A DNA stretch of 64,000 nt, from the NCBI RefSeq assembly GCF_017874255.1, contig NZ_JAGGLD010000001.1, positions 1,364,001 to 1,428,000 on the forward strand, read 5' to 3'. Source of the stretch: Paenibacillus shirakamiensis (GTDB taxonomy: Bacteria > Bacillota > Bacilli > Paenibacillales > Paenibacillaceae). Positions within the stretch are counted from its first letter, which is position 1. Each line of letters opens with the position of its first letter. The position numbers were made by a program, and so were the translations under genes. Under the pieces are notes generated by a model that searched no databases, was not told where the DNA came from, and was given only the letters and a program-made list of their open reading frames with translations. Below, piece by piece: positions 1 to 8,798 of this stretch.

Positions 1-970
1 ACATCTCTTCGATGTTTTTGGTAATAGCTGATGAATTCTTATTATTCAATTCGACAGCCGAGAATAAGTATTTGGATTGCTCTGCAGACTGTTCCGATAC
101 CGACTTCATCGTCGTCACCAATTCTTTGATATGGTTAACGGTCGTATTGAACTTGGCATTGACTTGGCCGAACTCATCATCACCCGCTTTAAGCTGGACG
201 GTAAAGTCACCTTCACTCAGCTTCTCTAATGCACCTTTTAACGCTTTAATAGGGGCGAAAGTTTTCTTGATTGTGAAATATTGCAAAATTAATACCACGA
301 GCAGCGTTAGCATTAATGCAATCACAGAGTAGGTGATAAGCTCTTTCTTGCCCGCAGCAATAAGACTCGCATCCACGTCAATCCCCATATATGCGATAAT
401 CTTACCCTTATCATTCTGGAAAGGATAAAGCACGGTAATCCAAGTACCGTAGTTGTCTGTATAAGCATTCGTATAGACAAGCTTCTTGGATTTCAACATC
501 TCTCGTACTGCATCTGCATGAACCTTAGGCTGCTGATACAAATCGCCAAGCTTCATATTATCTTTGGCAAAAATTTCTAGAATAGCTGTAGGTAGTGCTA
601 CGATAGAGGTCTTGTTCCCATCTACAAGTTCAGGTCCAAAAATATAACCTTGGGCAATGTTAGGATGTGTATTTGAGAGATCGTTAAAGACTTGAGATAA
701 TTTCTTCTGAATCGGTGAGTTAGGATCTTTGCTATTTAAAGCGGCTTCAGCATCTACGGAAGGTACATTTTTGACAAGTGCCTCCATCGTCTTACCTGAA
801 TCCGATTGAAGCTGCTTGGTCAATACGTTGCCTTGTAGATAATAACTGTATCCAATCATGATCACACCCGTGATGAAGATGTAGAAACTGGTCAGAATCA
901 TATTTCGAGTCAAAATACTGCGCTTCCTTAAAACATTCAATTGTTTAACCGATACATTAGACTTATTCAT
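1..970 (-). CDS. Methyl-accepting chemotaxis protein, 3' part outside window
   Basis: The frame is open from the ATG at 970 to the left edge, so only the N-terminal ~323 residues are seen. A basic cytoplasmic start is followed by a first membrane segment (about residues 20-42), an extracellular Cache-like sensor region containing YMGIDVDASLI near its end, and a second membrane segment (about 222-242, YSVIALMLTLLVVLILQYF). A HAMP domain follows (FAPIKALKGALEKLSEGDFTV). The last residues seen are the start of the signalling helix. An AAAGGAGAG ribosome site lies 8 bases before the ATG. The protein should sense an extracellular solute and signal to CheA. The ligand cannot be predicted, and the methylation and CheW-binding tip lie outside the window. 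Confidence 0.9.
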   Translation of the reverse strand, partial: MNKSNVSVKQLNVLRKRSILTRNMILTSFYIFITGVIMIGYSYYLQGNVLTKQLQSDSGKTMEALVKNVPSVDAEAALNSKDPNSPIQKKLSQVFNDLSNTHPNIAQGYIFGPELVDGNKTSIVALPTAILEIFAKDNMKLGDLYQQPKVHADAVREMLKSKKLVYTNAYTDNYGTWITVLYPFQNDKGKIIAYMGIDVDASLIAAGKKELITYSVIALMLTLLVVLILQYFTIKKTFAPIKALKGALEKLSEGDFTVQLKAGDDEFGQVNAKFNTTVNHIKELVTTMKSVSEQSAEQSKYLFSAVELNNKNSSAITKNIEEM

Positions 971-1497
971 GCTGAAAGCTCTCCTTTACAAATCTCATAT
1001 GTATTTCTACGAAGAATACCACGGCTTGCTACGCTTCATAAAGTCTTGCATTAACCTTCATGTCTGATGTCCTTTCTACTAAAGCTCTTTTTTCACAAAA
1101 AAATAGCGAACCCGCGGAATGTTCCATTCCACAGCTCACCCATGTTTTTGTACAACTGGCTGACATATCTTCTCAGACAAGTCCCTTTAGCTTTGCGTCA
1201 CTATTTTTCAATAGCTTTGCCATTTTTTTAATTATCCCTATAATCTGCGTAAGTGTACATACATTAGTACTCATCGGATTATTTTAGCATTAAATGAAGA
1301 GTTTTAATGAAAAAATTCCAACTAATTGCCATTTTCATTTCTTTTCTTCCATATAATGCGTTTTAAACATCCAGTTATCGTTTGATTTTACTAGATTTGT
1401 TCTAATTTAATTTTAGCGAGAGTTGCAAAAATCGTATGACCTGAAACCTAATTTGAAAATAATAGAAGATTGATTAGTTTCTGCGAAATAAATAAAA
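971..1497. other. Gene-free AT-rich stretch upstream of the chemoreceptor
   Basis: No convincing gene is seen on either strand. Short frames here lack ribosome sites and family features. The stretch should hold the chemoreceptor promoter. I looked for a SigD-type promoter and found only a CCGAT-containing -10-like sequence without a matching -35. Confidence 0.5.
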
Positions 1498-1541
1498 AGA
1501 CTCCATGTAAGGTATGTAGATGTTCTCTACCCATGGAGTCT
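1498..1541 (-). terminator. Terminator of the ssu/tauD operon
   Basis: A 10-bp outer stem (AGACTCCATG with CATGGAGTCT) encloses an inner GTAGA/TCTAC stem. On the minus strand a U-rich tail (CTTTTTATTT) follows directly. It lies 10 bases after the stop of the TauD-type gene. Confidence 0.85.
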
Positions 1542-1550
1542 AACCATTTT

Positions 1551-2486
1551 TTATGCAGTTTGACTGTCCGTACTTCCAGCTACCTTTGCTGGGGTACGCG
1601 TAACACTTGTTCTCCCATCGATACTGATGGGAACATCTCCGTCAATTGTTACGCGCCGAACCACACGGTGCTGATCTGCGTAATCATTTACAGCGTAATG
1701 CTGAGTGGCTCGGTTATCCCAGATTACTACATCACCCGCAGACCAGCGCCAACGTACTGTATTCTCTAGTTTAGTGATATGAGACTGCAGTAAGGAGATC
1801 AATTGCGCGGAATCGTTAGAAGAGAATCCCACAATTTTTTTAGCAAAATGGCCTAGCACCAAGGTACGCTCCCCAGTCTCTGGATGTACCCGCACCACAG
1901 GATGCTCCGTCTCAAAAACGGTTGAAGCGAACACCTCTTTATGGCGCTTGAGAGCTTCTTCCTCAATCTTCTCGCGGTGAGCGGCATAGTCGTATGCATT
2001 GGAATGCACGGCCCACAACCGATCCACTAAGTTTCTTAGCTCTTCTGGCAGATGATTGTAAGCTGCCGCGGTGTTGGCCCATACCGTATCCCCGCCCGAT
2101 GCAGGAACAACTACGGACCTAAGAATAGAGGCTTGCGGGTAAGCATCGATAAATGTTACATCTGTATGCCAAGAATCTGCCCGGCCTCCATGAGAGGAGT
2201 CCAGTTCTAATACATAATCCGTTCCTTCCTTGATCGGCACCGTTGGATGAGCTACTGGAGCTCCGAAGAGATGAGCGAGCGCTTCTTGCCCTGCATCATC
2301 CAAGTGCGACTGACCGCGAAAAAATAACACTTTGAATTCTAGTAATGCTTGACGAATCTCATGAACCGTCTTCTCACTTAGATGCGCTCCAAGCTTCACG
2401 CCCGCAATCTCCGCACCTATTCTCCCGCCAACCGGCTTCACCTCAACTTCTGCATTAACGACATCGTTATGATCTACTGTGCTCAT
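1551..2486 (-). CDS. TauD/TfdA-family Fe(II)/2-oxoglutarate dioxygenase
   Basis: A 311-aa protein of the taurine/alkylsulfonate dioxygenase family. These enzymes couple 2-oxoglutarate decarboxylation to hydroxylation next to a sulfonate or sulfate ester, releasing sulfite or sulfate. The iron facial triad is visible: His and Asp in SWHTDVTFID (about residue 107) and the distal His in DNRATQHYAVNDY (about 258). The co-substrate-binding Arg lies in the following QHRVVRRV. The start has AAGGAGG 7 bases upstream. It is the last gene of the ssuABC-monooxygenase-tauD unit and ends at a strong terminator, so a role in sulfur scavenging is well supported. The exact substrate (taurine, other alkylsulfonate or alkyl sulfate) is not determined by sequence. 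Confidence 0.9.
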   Translation of the reverse strand: MSTVDHNDVVNAEVEVKPVGGRIGAEIAGVKLGAHLSEKTVHEIRQALLEFKVLFFRGQSHLDDAGQEALAHLFGAPVAHPTVPIKEGTDYVLELDSSHGGRADSWHTDVTFIDAYPQASILRSVVVPASGGDTVWANTAAAYNHLPEELRNLVDRLWAVHSNAYDYAAHREKIEEEALKRHKEVFASTVFETEHPVVRVHPETGERTLVLGHFAKKIVGFSSNDSAQLISLLQSHITKLENTVRWRWSAGDVVIWDNRATQHYAVNDYADQHRVVRRVTIDGDVPISIDGRTSVTRTPAKVAGSTDSQTA

Positions 2487-2641
2487 CTCATTACCTCCTT
2501 CGATTTTGGCCCAAAAGTATTCGTATCATTACACTGGCAATCTATAACATCAGACACTGTAATCTAGTCCAACCGAGCACGGTGGTAGATTAAGGTCTGC
2601 CAATGCTAGAATTCCATTCTGAGCTTCCCCTGATTCAATGA

Positions 2642-3991
2642 TTAATGCTGCACTGCAGGTGTCGATACGAACTGATTCGCAGGTCTGCTTAAGTTAAAAT
2701 GTTCCCGTAAGGTCGCTCCCGTATATTCCCTTCGAAAAAGTCCACGGCGCTGTAATTCAGGAACAATTTGTTGTGCAAATCGTTCTAGACCTTCGGGAAG
2801 ATAAGGGGGCATCACATTAAAACCATCACTGGCACCCTGAGTAAACCAAGCTTCAAGCTCATCTGCAATGTGTGCCGGGGTTCCAGCTATTACCCGGTGT
2901 CCTCTTCCACCCGCTAGTCGGTGTATCAGTTCACGAATCGTGAGTTGTTCTCGCGTATATAAATCCGTAACAAGTTGATAGCGGCTCTTGTTGCCATTTA
3001 TACGTTCGATTCCGGGTAGTTCGGGCAAAGGTCCATCGAGTGGAAAGGATGATAGATCGACTTGAAGCATATTGGATAATTGTTTTAGACCATATTCAGG
3101 AATAGTAAGCTCGTTCAGCTCTTGCTCCTTTTCCTTCGCCTCCGCATCCGTGTCTCCAATGATGGCACAGATCCCTGGAAGTATTTTCAGTTCGTCGGGA
3201 TGTCTTCCGTAGGAAGATAAGCGAGACTTCACATCCGTATAAAATCGCTTTGCTTCTTCTAGGGTCTGTTGAGCTGTGAAGATAGCCTCGGCATAACGAG
3301 CAGCGAACGCTTTTCCATCTTCAGAAGATCCCGCTTGGACTAATACTGGATAGCCTTGGGGTGATCTAGGTACATTTAGAGGACCTCGTACAGAGAATAC
3401 ATCCCCCTCATGATGGATCTCCCGAACCTTGGATGGATCTGCAAATTGACCAGCTCTGCGATCCATAACTATCGCCTCATCCTCCCAGCTATCCCACAAA
3501 CGTGTCGTCACCTCAAGGAACTCTTTTGCACGGACATATCGCTGGCTATGCTCCAAATGCGGCACACTACCAAAGTTTCCCGCTTCCGCTTCGCTCCCCG
3601 ATGTTACTATGTTCCATCCTGCGCGGCCTCGGCTAATGTGATCCAAGGAGGCAAACTTACGAGCTACATGAAAGGGTTCATTATAGGTGGTGGATACAGT
3701 GCCAATCAGACCAATATGCTGGGTAACAGCAGCAAGAGCAGACAATAAAGTGAACGGTTCGAGCCCAATGAAACTGCCATAGCGAATATGATTGTTGATT
3801 GCGAGTCCATCCGCTAGGAAAAGCGAGTCGAATTTGGCGTCTTCCGCAATCTTGGCTAACTTCTGGAAATAACGAATATCCGTCATTTGATGGGGTTCTG
3901 TCCCTTTGTATCGCCAGGCCGCCTCATGATGACCCGCATTCAAAATAAACACATTCAAGTTCATCTGCCTTAAACTCTGCGTCACAATCAT
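2642..3991 (-). CDS. FMN-dependent monooxygenase, NtaA/SnaA/DszA-type (LLM class)
   Basis: A 449-aa luciferase-like flavin monooxygenase of the long NtaA/SnaA/DszA branch. These enzymes use reduced FMN and O2 to open C-N or C-S bonds in substrates such as nitrilotriacetate, pristinamycin precursors or dibenzothiophene sulfone. Family landmarks include FDSLFLADGLAI near residue 55, ISRGRAGWNIVTS near 125 and PVLVQAGSSEDGKAFAARYAE near 225. The ATG at 3991 is preceded by GAGGAG. An overlapping GTG lies one codon upstream and an internal ATG (MNLNVF) is a possible alternative. It sits between the ssuC permease and the tauD gene, so it likely releases sulfur from an imported organosulfur compound. 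Its FMN reductase partner is not in the window. The length separates it from SsuD (about 380 aa). Confidence 0.88.
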   Translation of the reverse strand: MIVTQSLRQMNLNVFILNAGHHEAAWRYKGTEPHQMTDIRYFQKLAKIAEDAKFDSLFLADGLAINNHIRYGSFIGLEPFTLLSALAAVTQHIGLIGTVSTTYNEPFHVARKFASLDHISRGRAGWNIVTSGSEAEAGNFGSVPHLEHSQRYVRAKEFLEVTTRLWDSWEDEAIVMDRRAGQFADPSKVREIHHEGDVFSVRGPLNVPRSPQGYPVLVQAGSSEDGKAFAARYAEAIFTAQQTLEEAKRFYTDVKSRLSSYGRHPDELKILPGICAIIGDTDAEAKEKEQELNELTIPEYGLKQLSNMLQVDLSSFPLDGPLPELPGIERINGNKSRYQLVTDLYTREQLTIRELIHRLAGGRGHRVIAGTPAHIADELEAWFTQGASDGFNVMPPYLPEGLERFAQQIVPELQRRGLFRREYTGATLREHFNLSRPANQFVSTPAVQH

Positions 3992-4019
3992 CACACTCCT
4001 CGTTGGTCATTGGCCTGTT

Positions 4020-4889
4020 TTATCCATCTGTATAGGTCGACTTCCAAGCTGTTAGTCTTCGTTCAAGGAATACCAATGCATAATTAATGCCTAAGCCAAT
4101 CACAGAGATAGAGAGAATACCGGCATACATTTCAGGAATCTGGAAGCTGAACTGTGTATACTGAATTAAGTAGCCCAGCCCCGATTTAGCCCCCGCCATT
4201 TCTGCCGCAACTAAGACTAACACGGAGCCCGCACCAGCTTGCCTGATTCCTACAAAAATAGTAGGTAATGAAGCGGGCACAATGACCCGCCGAAACAAAC
4301 TTACAGAAGAAAGACCCATAGAACGAGCAGATTTAATTAATAAAGGATCTACATTTTGCACACCACTAATCGTGTTCAGCAATAACGGAAATACACATGC
4401 ATAAAAGACAATCGCAATCTTAGAGGTCTCCCCAAGCCCTAGTAAAAGAATGAACACTGGAAGAATGGCAAGGGCCGCCGTATTACGAAATATTTCAAGT
4501 AAAGGATTCAAATATTCAGCAACGGACTTCCACCACCCAACCACGAGTCCCAAAGGAATACTAATGAGAAGCGCTAAGCAAAATCCACCTAAGGAACGAG
4601 CAAGACTAGCTTCTACATGTTCGCTTAAGTCTCCCGACTGCACTAACCCCCACCAAGCTTTGAGCACTTCACTACACGGCGGAAAAAATGTAGCATCCAC
4701 CCATCCAAGCTTTGGAGCAACCTCCCACAAGGACAGGAAAAGTAAAATCACGATGGTTCGTTTGAAGACGTGATATAACGTAGTGAAAGTTAAGCGCATT
4801 CCCCTCTGTCTTCGCTGTGTCGTTCGTTCCTTTTTCAAAAGTACAAGCGTATCGCCCGTGTGGGCATTGCTCATTGGTGTGTTGCTCAT
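4020..4889 (-). CDS. ssuC: Sulfonate-type ABC transporter permease (SsuC/TauC family)
   Basis: A 289-aa inner-membrane permease with about six helices. The EAA-type cytoplasmic loop that contacts the ATPase is seen as SARSMGLSSVSLFRRVIVPAS (about residues 187-207). The N-terminus carries a roughly 35-residue basic extension before the first helix. A good site (AAAGGAGG) lies 8 bases before the ATG. The gene follows ssuB by 23 bases. With ssuA and ssuB it should form an importer for aliphatic sulfonates or a related organosulfur compound. Permeases of this family also serve nitrate, pyrimidine precursors and taurine, so the assignment leans on the neighbouring sulfur oxygenases. Confidence 0.88.
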   Translation of the reverse strand: MSNTPMSNAHTGDTLVLLKKERTTQRRQRGMRLTFTTLYHVFKRTIVILLFLSLWEVAPKLGWVDATFFPPCSEVLKAWWGLVQSGDLSEHVEASLARSLGGFCLALLISIPLGLVVGWWKSVAEYLNPLLEIFRNTAALAILPVFILLLGLGETSKIAIVFYACVFPLLLNTISGVQNVDPLLIKSARSMGLSSVSLFRRVIVPASLPTIFVGIRQAGAGSVLVLVAAEMAGAKSGLGYLIQYTQFSFQIPEMYAGILSISVIGLGINYALVFLERRLTAWKSTYTDG

Positions 4890-4912
4890 ATATGCTTCCT
4901 CCTTTAATTGCC

Positions 4913-5752
4913 CTATCTCGAGGACTGCAAAGTATCCCCTCTCTCTTGAGCTTGAGCACGCTCCACTTCATCTTTGAGTAGATCCCAAATCTGATGCCTT
5001 AATCGGATGAACGCCGGATGTGTACGTACATCTTCCCCTTTTGTGCATTTATCAAATGGAATTTCAATCACATCTTTGATTCTCCCTGGTCTGGATGACA
5101 TCACAGCCACTCGCTGACCTAAGTACACGGCTTCTTCAATGCCATGCGTGATAAAGATGATAGTCTTCTTGGTAGCTTCCCAAATCCGCAGCAATTCGCT
5201 TTGAAGCGTCTCTCTTGTCTGCACATCGAGTGCAGCAAAAGGTTCATCCATAAGGAGCACCTCCGGATCGTAAGCTAGGCTTCTAGCAATGGCGATACGC
5301 TGCTTCATTCCGCCAGATAACTCATGCGGGTATCGATTCTCGCACCCTGATAATCCTACTAACTGAATGAATGACTGCGCTATATCTCTGCGTTCTTTTC
5401 TAGGAACCCCTTTCGTCTGAAGACCAAATTCCACATTAGCCAACGCCGTTTTCCAAGGGAATAGTGCATATTGCTGAAATACAATACCACGATCCAGATT
5501 AGGCCCTGTTATGAGCTGTCCATCCAACAGAATCTGACCTGAACTTGGACGGGTTAGCCCTGCTAATAAATCCAGTAACGTCGACTTCCCACAACCTGAA
5601 GGACCGACGATGACCATGAATTCCCCAGGCTTCACATCAAGTGTTATCTCCCCAAGCGCAAGTAGTGGCTTCTTCTGATCGTTAGAATCGACTAGATTTC
5701 TCCTCACACGAAAAGATTTCTGTACCTGCTGTATGCTAATTTTGGCATTCAT
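4913..5752 (-). CDS. ssuB: Sulfonate-type ABC transporter ATPase (SsuB/TauB family)
   Basis: A 279-aa ABC ATPase that powers the importer. Visible motifs are Walker A GPSGCGKST (about residue 52), Q-loop VFQQYALFPWKT, signature LSGGMKQR (about 144), Walker B VLLMDEPFAALD and the switch His in FITHG. The sequence VGPSGCGKSTLLDLLAGL and the VEFGLQ segment are typical of the nitrate/sulfonate/taurine group. The first 25 residues form a short extension, and the C-terminal tail is rich in Glu and Gln. AAGGAG lies 8 bases before the ATG. It lies between ssuA and ssuC. Confidence 0.9.
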   Translation of the reverse strand: MNAKISIQQVQKSFRVRRNLVDSNDQKKPLLALGEITLDVKPGEFMVIVGPSGCGKSTLLDLLAGLTRPSSGQILLDGQLITGPNLDRGIVFQQYALFPWKTALANVEFGLQTKGVPRKERRDIAQSFIQLVGLSGCENRYPHELSGGMKQRIAIARSLAYDPEVLLMDEPFAALDVQTRETLQSELLRIWEATKKTIIFITHGIEEAVYLGQRVAVMSSRPGRIKDVIEIPFDKCTKGEDVRTHPAFIRLRHQIWDLLKDEVERAQAQERGDTLQSSR

Positions 5753-5798
5753 AGGAAGGCTCCTTTTGCGTTATAGATTCTGTTACTTTCCTGCTTCA

Positions 5799-6836
5799 TT
5801 ACTTACTATAGGGATTGAACTCATTATCGAATAAAATCTTGCCATCTAATTGACCCTTTTTTAACGTTCCTTCCTTTACCAACCAATCTACCCAAGTCGA
5901 AAATTCCTTGGTAGCAATAACGCCTCCCTTGCCGGCAATACCCGTACTCTTCCAAAATTTCACTGCTGAAGTATCTTCTTTTCGCCCACGCTGATGAATA
6001 ATCTTCTCAAACCGGGCGACAACCTCCGCCCTTGGTGTGGAACGAGCCCATTCAATGGCTTTCGCTGTAGCTTCAACAAATTTGCGGGTAGCCTTAGGAT
6101 TCTCTTTGATGAATCTATTGGTTAGTACATAGGTTCCAGCACTAAACGTGCCAAATAAATCTTTGTCGGTAAATAAGGGGTGAATGCCTCCTCGTTCTAA
6201 AGCTTTATCCCGCAATATGCTACCTAAAGTAGCCACATCAATCTGCTTTGCACGCAGTGTCTGTTCAGAAGTAACGGGAGGAACAACGACTAGGGTCACT
6301 TGTTCAATCTCCTTTGGAGTGAGACCCTGTCTATGCAAATACTCCTTAATTACAAATTCATGATGTGCACCTAGCGTATTGACTGCAATTTTCTTGCCTA
6401 TTAAGTCTTTAGCGGTCTTAATGGGACTTCCATCTAGTACGCAATAGCCACTCCATGTGTTTTCATCCACCCCATAATAAGAAATCACGGGTGTAATTGG
6501 TGCATGAGCGGCAAGGAGCTTGATAACAGCCCCGTTAAAGGCACCACCAAAATCAATATCTCCAGTCACCACGGATTGAATATCCTGCGGGCCACTAATG
6601 GTATTTCCAATGTATTTAAGTTTGAGCGGAGCAAGATACCCAAGATCTTCGGCTAGTTCCGTGAAATTGACGGATCCTACCGCTCCCTGATATCGGAGTT
6701 CACTAACTTCCAACCCGTTTTTCCCTTGATTTTTGGAGGCCAAGGTCTTACTCTCCCCGCATCCAGTCAACAAGAGAGACATCGTAAGGGACAGTGCAAC
6801 GGCAGCTCCTGTGAACTTGTCGACTCTAGCCTTCAT
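5799..6836 (-). CDS. ssuA: Sulfonate-type ABC transporter substrate-binding lipoprotein (SsuA family)
   Basis: A 345-aa exported lipoprotein: basic start, hydrophobic core and lipobox LLTG-C at about residue 26. The mature part is the two-lobe SsuA/TauA/NrtA fold with typical stretches (VTGDIDFGGAFNGAVIKLLA near 90, DLIGKKIAVNTLGAHHEFV near 145). It should capture the sulfur compound outside the cell and hand it to SsuC. GGGGGGA lies just before the ATG. It is the first gene of the five-gene operon, behind a 130-base leader and a good SigA promoter. Confidence 0.9.
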   Translation of the reverse strand: MKARVDKFTGAAVALSLTMSLLLTGCGESKTLASKNQGKNGLEVSELRYQGAVGSVNFTELAEDLGYLAPLKLKYIGNTISGPQDIQSVVTGDIDFGGAFNGAVIKLLAAHAPITPVISYYGVDENTWSGYCVLDGSPIKTAKDLIGKKIAVNTLGAHHEFVIKEYLHRQGLTPKEIEQVTLVVVPPVTSEQTLRAKQIDVATLGSILRDKALERGGIHPLFTDKDLFGTFSAGTYVLTNRFIKENPKATRKFVEATAKAIEWARSTPRAEVVARFEKIIHQRGRKEDTSAVKFWKSTGIAGKGGVIATKEFSTWVDWLVKEGTLKKGQLDGKILFDNEFNPYSK

Positions 6837-6966
6837 AACGTTCCCCCCAAATTAATTTCGTAATGAACAGCTAACACAAAATAGACACATTCATCTCAAG
6901 ATGAACAGTGCCTCCGGTGGTCCGGTCGATTTAATTACATAATACTTATCGACTTACTATGATTTA
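6837..6966 (-). promoter_or_regulatory. Structured leader of the ssu operon with a possible uORF
   Basis: The roughly 130-base untranslated leader can form three hairpins on the minus strand: GTCGAT/ATCGAC with a 17-base loop, CCGG-ACCA-CCGG, and TTCATC-TTGA-GATGAA. Just after the third lies a frame ATG...TGT-TAG encoding MNVSILC, which ends in a Cys codon. No known riboswitch core (S-box, T-box) matches. Any regulatory role is inference. Confidence 0.35.
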
Positions 6967-6972
6967 GATGTG

Positions 6973-7001
6973 ATATTACTCCGTTCTTTACTAGTCGTCA
7001 A
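6973..7001 (-). promoter_or_regulatory. SigA-type promoter of the ssu operon
   Basis: On the minus strand the -35 is TTGACG (7001-6996) and the -10 is TAATAT (6978-6973), with a 17-base spacer. This places the start of transcription near 6966, about 130 bases before ssuA. Confidence 0.65.
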
Positions 7002-7193
7002 TAGCAATTATAAAAAAAGCAGAAAATAGTGCTTTGGTAACTATAGACATGCAACCATTCTACTATTAGATTCGTTGCTCGATTGAATTATGATTCTGGC
7101 AAAAACAACTATAAATGAAAAAGTATCCTGATCATCTGCAGAGTTCATTTATAATGTTACATATATGTGTGCTATGACGAAGGAGTTATGAAT

Positions 7194-8069
7194 ATGGTGC
7201 CTCAAACTCAACATTCACCCCACAATGAAGAATACTTATATCGACATCATTTAAAAGCAGACTGTAGTCAATGCTTTGGATTATGCTGCACCGCTCTTGC
7301 CTTCACCGCTTCGACAGACTTTGCTATGACCAAATGTGCCGGACAGGCTTGTCATCATTTGAACGCTACATTTCAATGCGATATACATACTCATCTAAGA
7401 GAAATTGGCTTCCGAGGTTGCACCGTGTATGACTGTTTTGGAGCAGGTCAATATGTATCTCGGCACACATTTCAAGGGAGAGACTGGCGGCAGTTCCCTG
7501 AATTAGCCTCGGAGATGTTTGCTGTATTTCCCGTCATGACTCAGCTTCATGAATTGCTCTCGTATCTTCAAGAAGCTATATGCTATTCCGCAGCGACCCC
7601 GGTTCATCCCGACCTAGAGCATTTTTGCAGTGTAATTAATCAGATCATCCAGCAACCGTACTCAGATCTCCTTTTAGTGAATATTCCTGAGTTACGAGAT
7701 AGTATTCGACCTTTATTAAGATTTACCAGTGAAAAAGTGAGAGCCGAAGGTAGAACATTACACGACGGTTCTCTTCCTTTAGCAGCAACTAAAGAAGCCG
7801 ATACTAGGGAGGACTGGATTGGAGCCAGTCTGGCCGGCGCAGATTTGAGATATATGGACTTACGTGGAGCCTATCTTATTGCTGCGAATCTCCGGCAAGC
7901 AGATCTGAGATGGGCAGATTTTCTTGGCGCCGATCTTCGAGATGCAGATTTTAGCGATGCAGATCTCACCCATTGTATATTTTTGACTCAAACTCAGCTT
8001 CAAGCTTCCAAAGGTAATCTTCACACCCTTATTCCACCCGCACTCCTTCGACCTCAGCACTGGCTCTAA
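7194..8069 (+). CDS. Pentapeptide-repeat protein with Cys-rich N-terminal domain
   Basis: A 291-aa protein of two parts. The N-terminal ~90 residues are rich in Cys and His (CSQCFGLCCTAL, KCAGQACHHL, GCTVYDC), suggesting metal binding or disulfides. A helical middle follows. The C-terminal part (about 210-275) is a run of pentapeptide repeats of the A(D/N)LxX type, for example GADLRYMDLRGAYL and ADFLGADLRDADF, which forms a right-handed four-sided beta helix. The ATG at 7194 is 8 bases after AGGAG; the ATG at 7188 is too close to it. No signal peptide is seen, so it should be cytoplasmic. It stands alone, divergent from ssuA. Some pentapeptide proteins protect DNA gyrase, but nothing here shows that function. 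Confidence 0.8.
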   Translation: MVPQTQHSPHNEEYLYRHHLKADCSQCFGLCCTALAFTASTDFAMTKCAGQACHHLNATFQCDIHTHLREIGFRGCTVYDCFGAGQYVSRHTFQGRDWRQFPELASEMFAVFPVMTQLHELLSYLQEAICYSAATPVHPDLEHFCSVINQIIQQPYSDLLLVNIPELRDSIRPLLRFTSEKVRAEGRTLHDGSLPLAATKEADTREDWIGASLAGADLRYMDLRGAYLIAANLRQADLRWADFLGADLRDADFSDADLTHCIFLTQTQLQASKGNLHTLIPPALLRPQHWL

Positions 8070-8328
8070 TCTTTTGAGTCATTGACTGATTCGCAGAATC
8101 TATTGAATGGATTTTATGTATAATAAATGTATAAAATTAGTAATTTTAGCTTATGAAATTAGGAGGTATTACCCCTTTATAATTATTTTTTGGTATATAT
8201 ATTATTTTTTGATTTTAATGGTATATTTATGTAGGGAGCTGAATAACGAAGCAATGCTGGCCAGCGTTCGAGCAGAAATGACATCCAAGTCCCCCCTAAT
8301 TCATGTTAGCGAGAGGATGAATTTATTT

Positions 8329-8673
8329 ATGAAAAAGAGAACATTGTCTATTTTTATGCTGGTGCTTCTAATCTTCACGGTAATCCCTTTTGCTGGTGCT
8401 TCTGCTGCACAGACGAGTGTTCAAGTAACGGGTCAAGGCAATCTGTATTTCTCCGGCTATTTGACAGGTGGCGGCGCTTATTACGGACCGGAAGGAACAT
8501 TTACTGTAACCAATTCAAGTGGTGCTGTCGTGTTCTCCAAAGTTCGTGCATCCAATACCTCACCTGCTTATTTCTCCTTTACTGTTCCTAACCTTCCTTA
8601 TGACACATATACTATAGTGGGACACGGAGATACGCCGAATACTTCCGTAACATTCACGCAGTCTTCTTTCTAA
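8329..8673 (+). CDS. Small secreted protein, unknown function
   Basis: A 114-aa protein with a clear Sec signal peptide: MKKR, a hydrophobic core (LSIFMLVLLIFTVIPF) and an AxA-type cleavage region GASAA near residue 25. The mature ~88 residues are rich in Ser, Thr, Gly and aromatic residues, with alternating patterns typical of a small beta-sandwich (FTVTNSSGAVVFSKV, YFSFTVPNLPYDTYTIVG). There is no Cys. The frame stays open upstream to about 8107, but the region before 8317 has no signal sequence and reads as non-coding. GAGAGG at 8311 lies before the two candidate ATGs (8317, 8329). A strong terminator follows. I do not recognise the family. Confidence 0.7.
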   Translation: MKKRTLSIFMLVLLIFTVIPFAGASAAQTSVQVTGQGNLYFSGYLTGGGAYYGPEGTFTVTNSSGAVVFSKVRASNTSPAYFSFTVPNLPYDTYTIVGHGDTPNTSVTFTQSSF

Positions 8674-8709
8674 TCTCCTAATTTTAATTCTAATGTCATA
8701 TTTTAATAG

Positions 8710-8765
8710 AAACGGCTTGTGAATCCATTCTTTTCTTTAGAATGGAATTCGCAAGCCGTTTTTCG
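8710..8765. terminator. Bidirectional terminator
   Basis: A long stem pairs AAACGGCTTG...CCATTC with GAATGG...CAAGCCGTTT around a 9-base loop. T runs on both strands let it serve the small secreted protein (plus) and the SDR gene (minus), which converge here. Confidence 0.9.
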
Positions 8766-8798
8766 ATAATTTTTTAAAGTTAGAAATGGATCCGCTTA

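Noticed and set aside
1241-1300. Possible SigD promoter for the chemoreceptor
   Set aside because: CCGAT is present, but no TAAA -35 element lies at the right distance.
1470-1769. Plus-strand open frame overlapping the tauD gene end and its terminator
   Set aside because: It lies over a conserved minus-strand gene, has no ribosome site and no family features.
6837-7160. S-box (SAM-I) or T-box leader before ssuA
   Set aside because: The conserved cores of both are absent.
8107-8328. N-terminal extension of the small secreted protein
   Set aside because: It has no ribosome site and would place the signal peptide internally; the signal begins at the Lys-rich segment after 8329.
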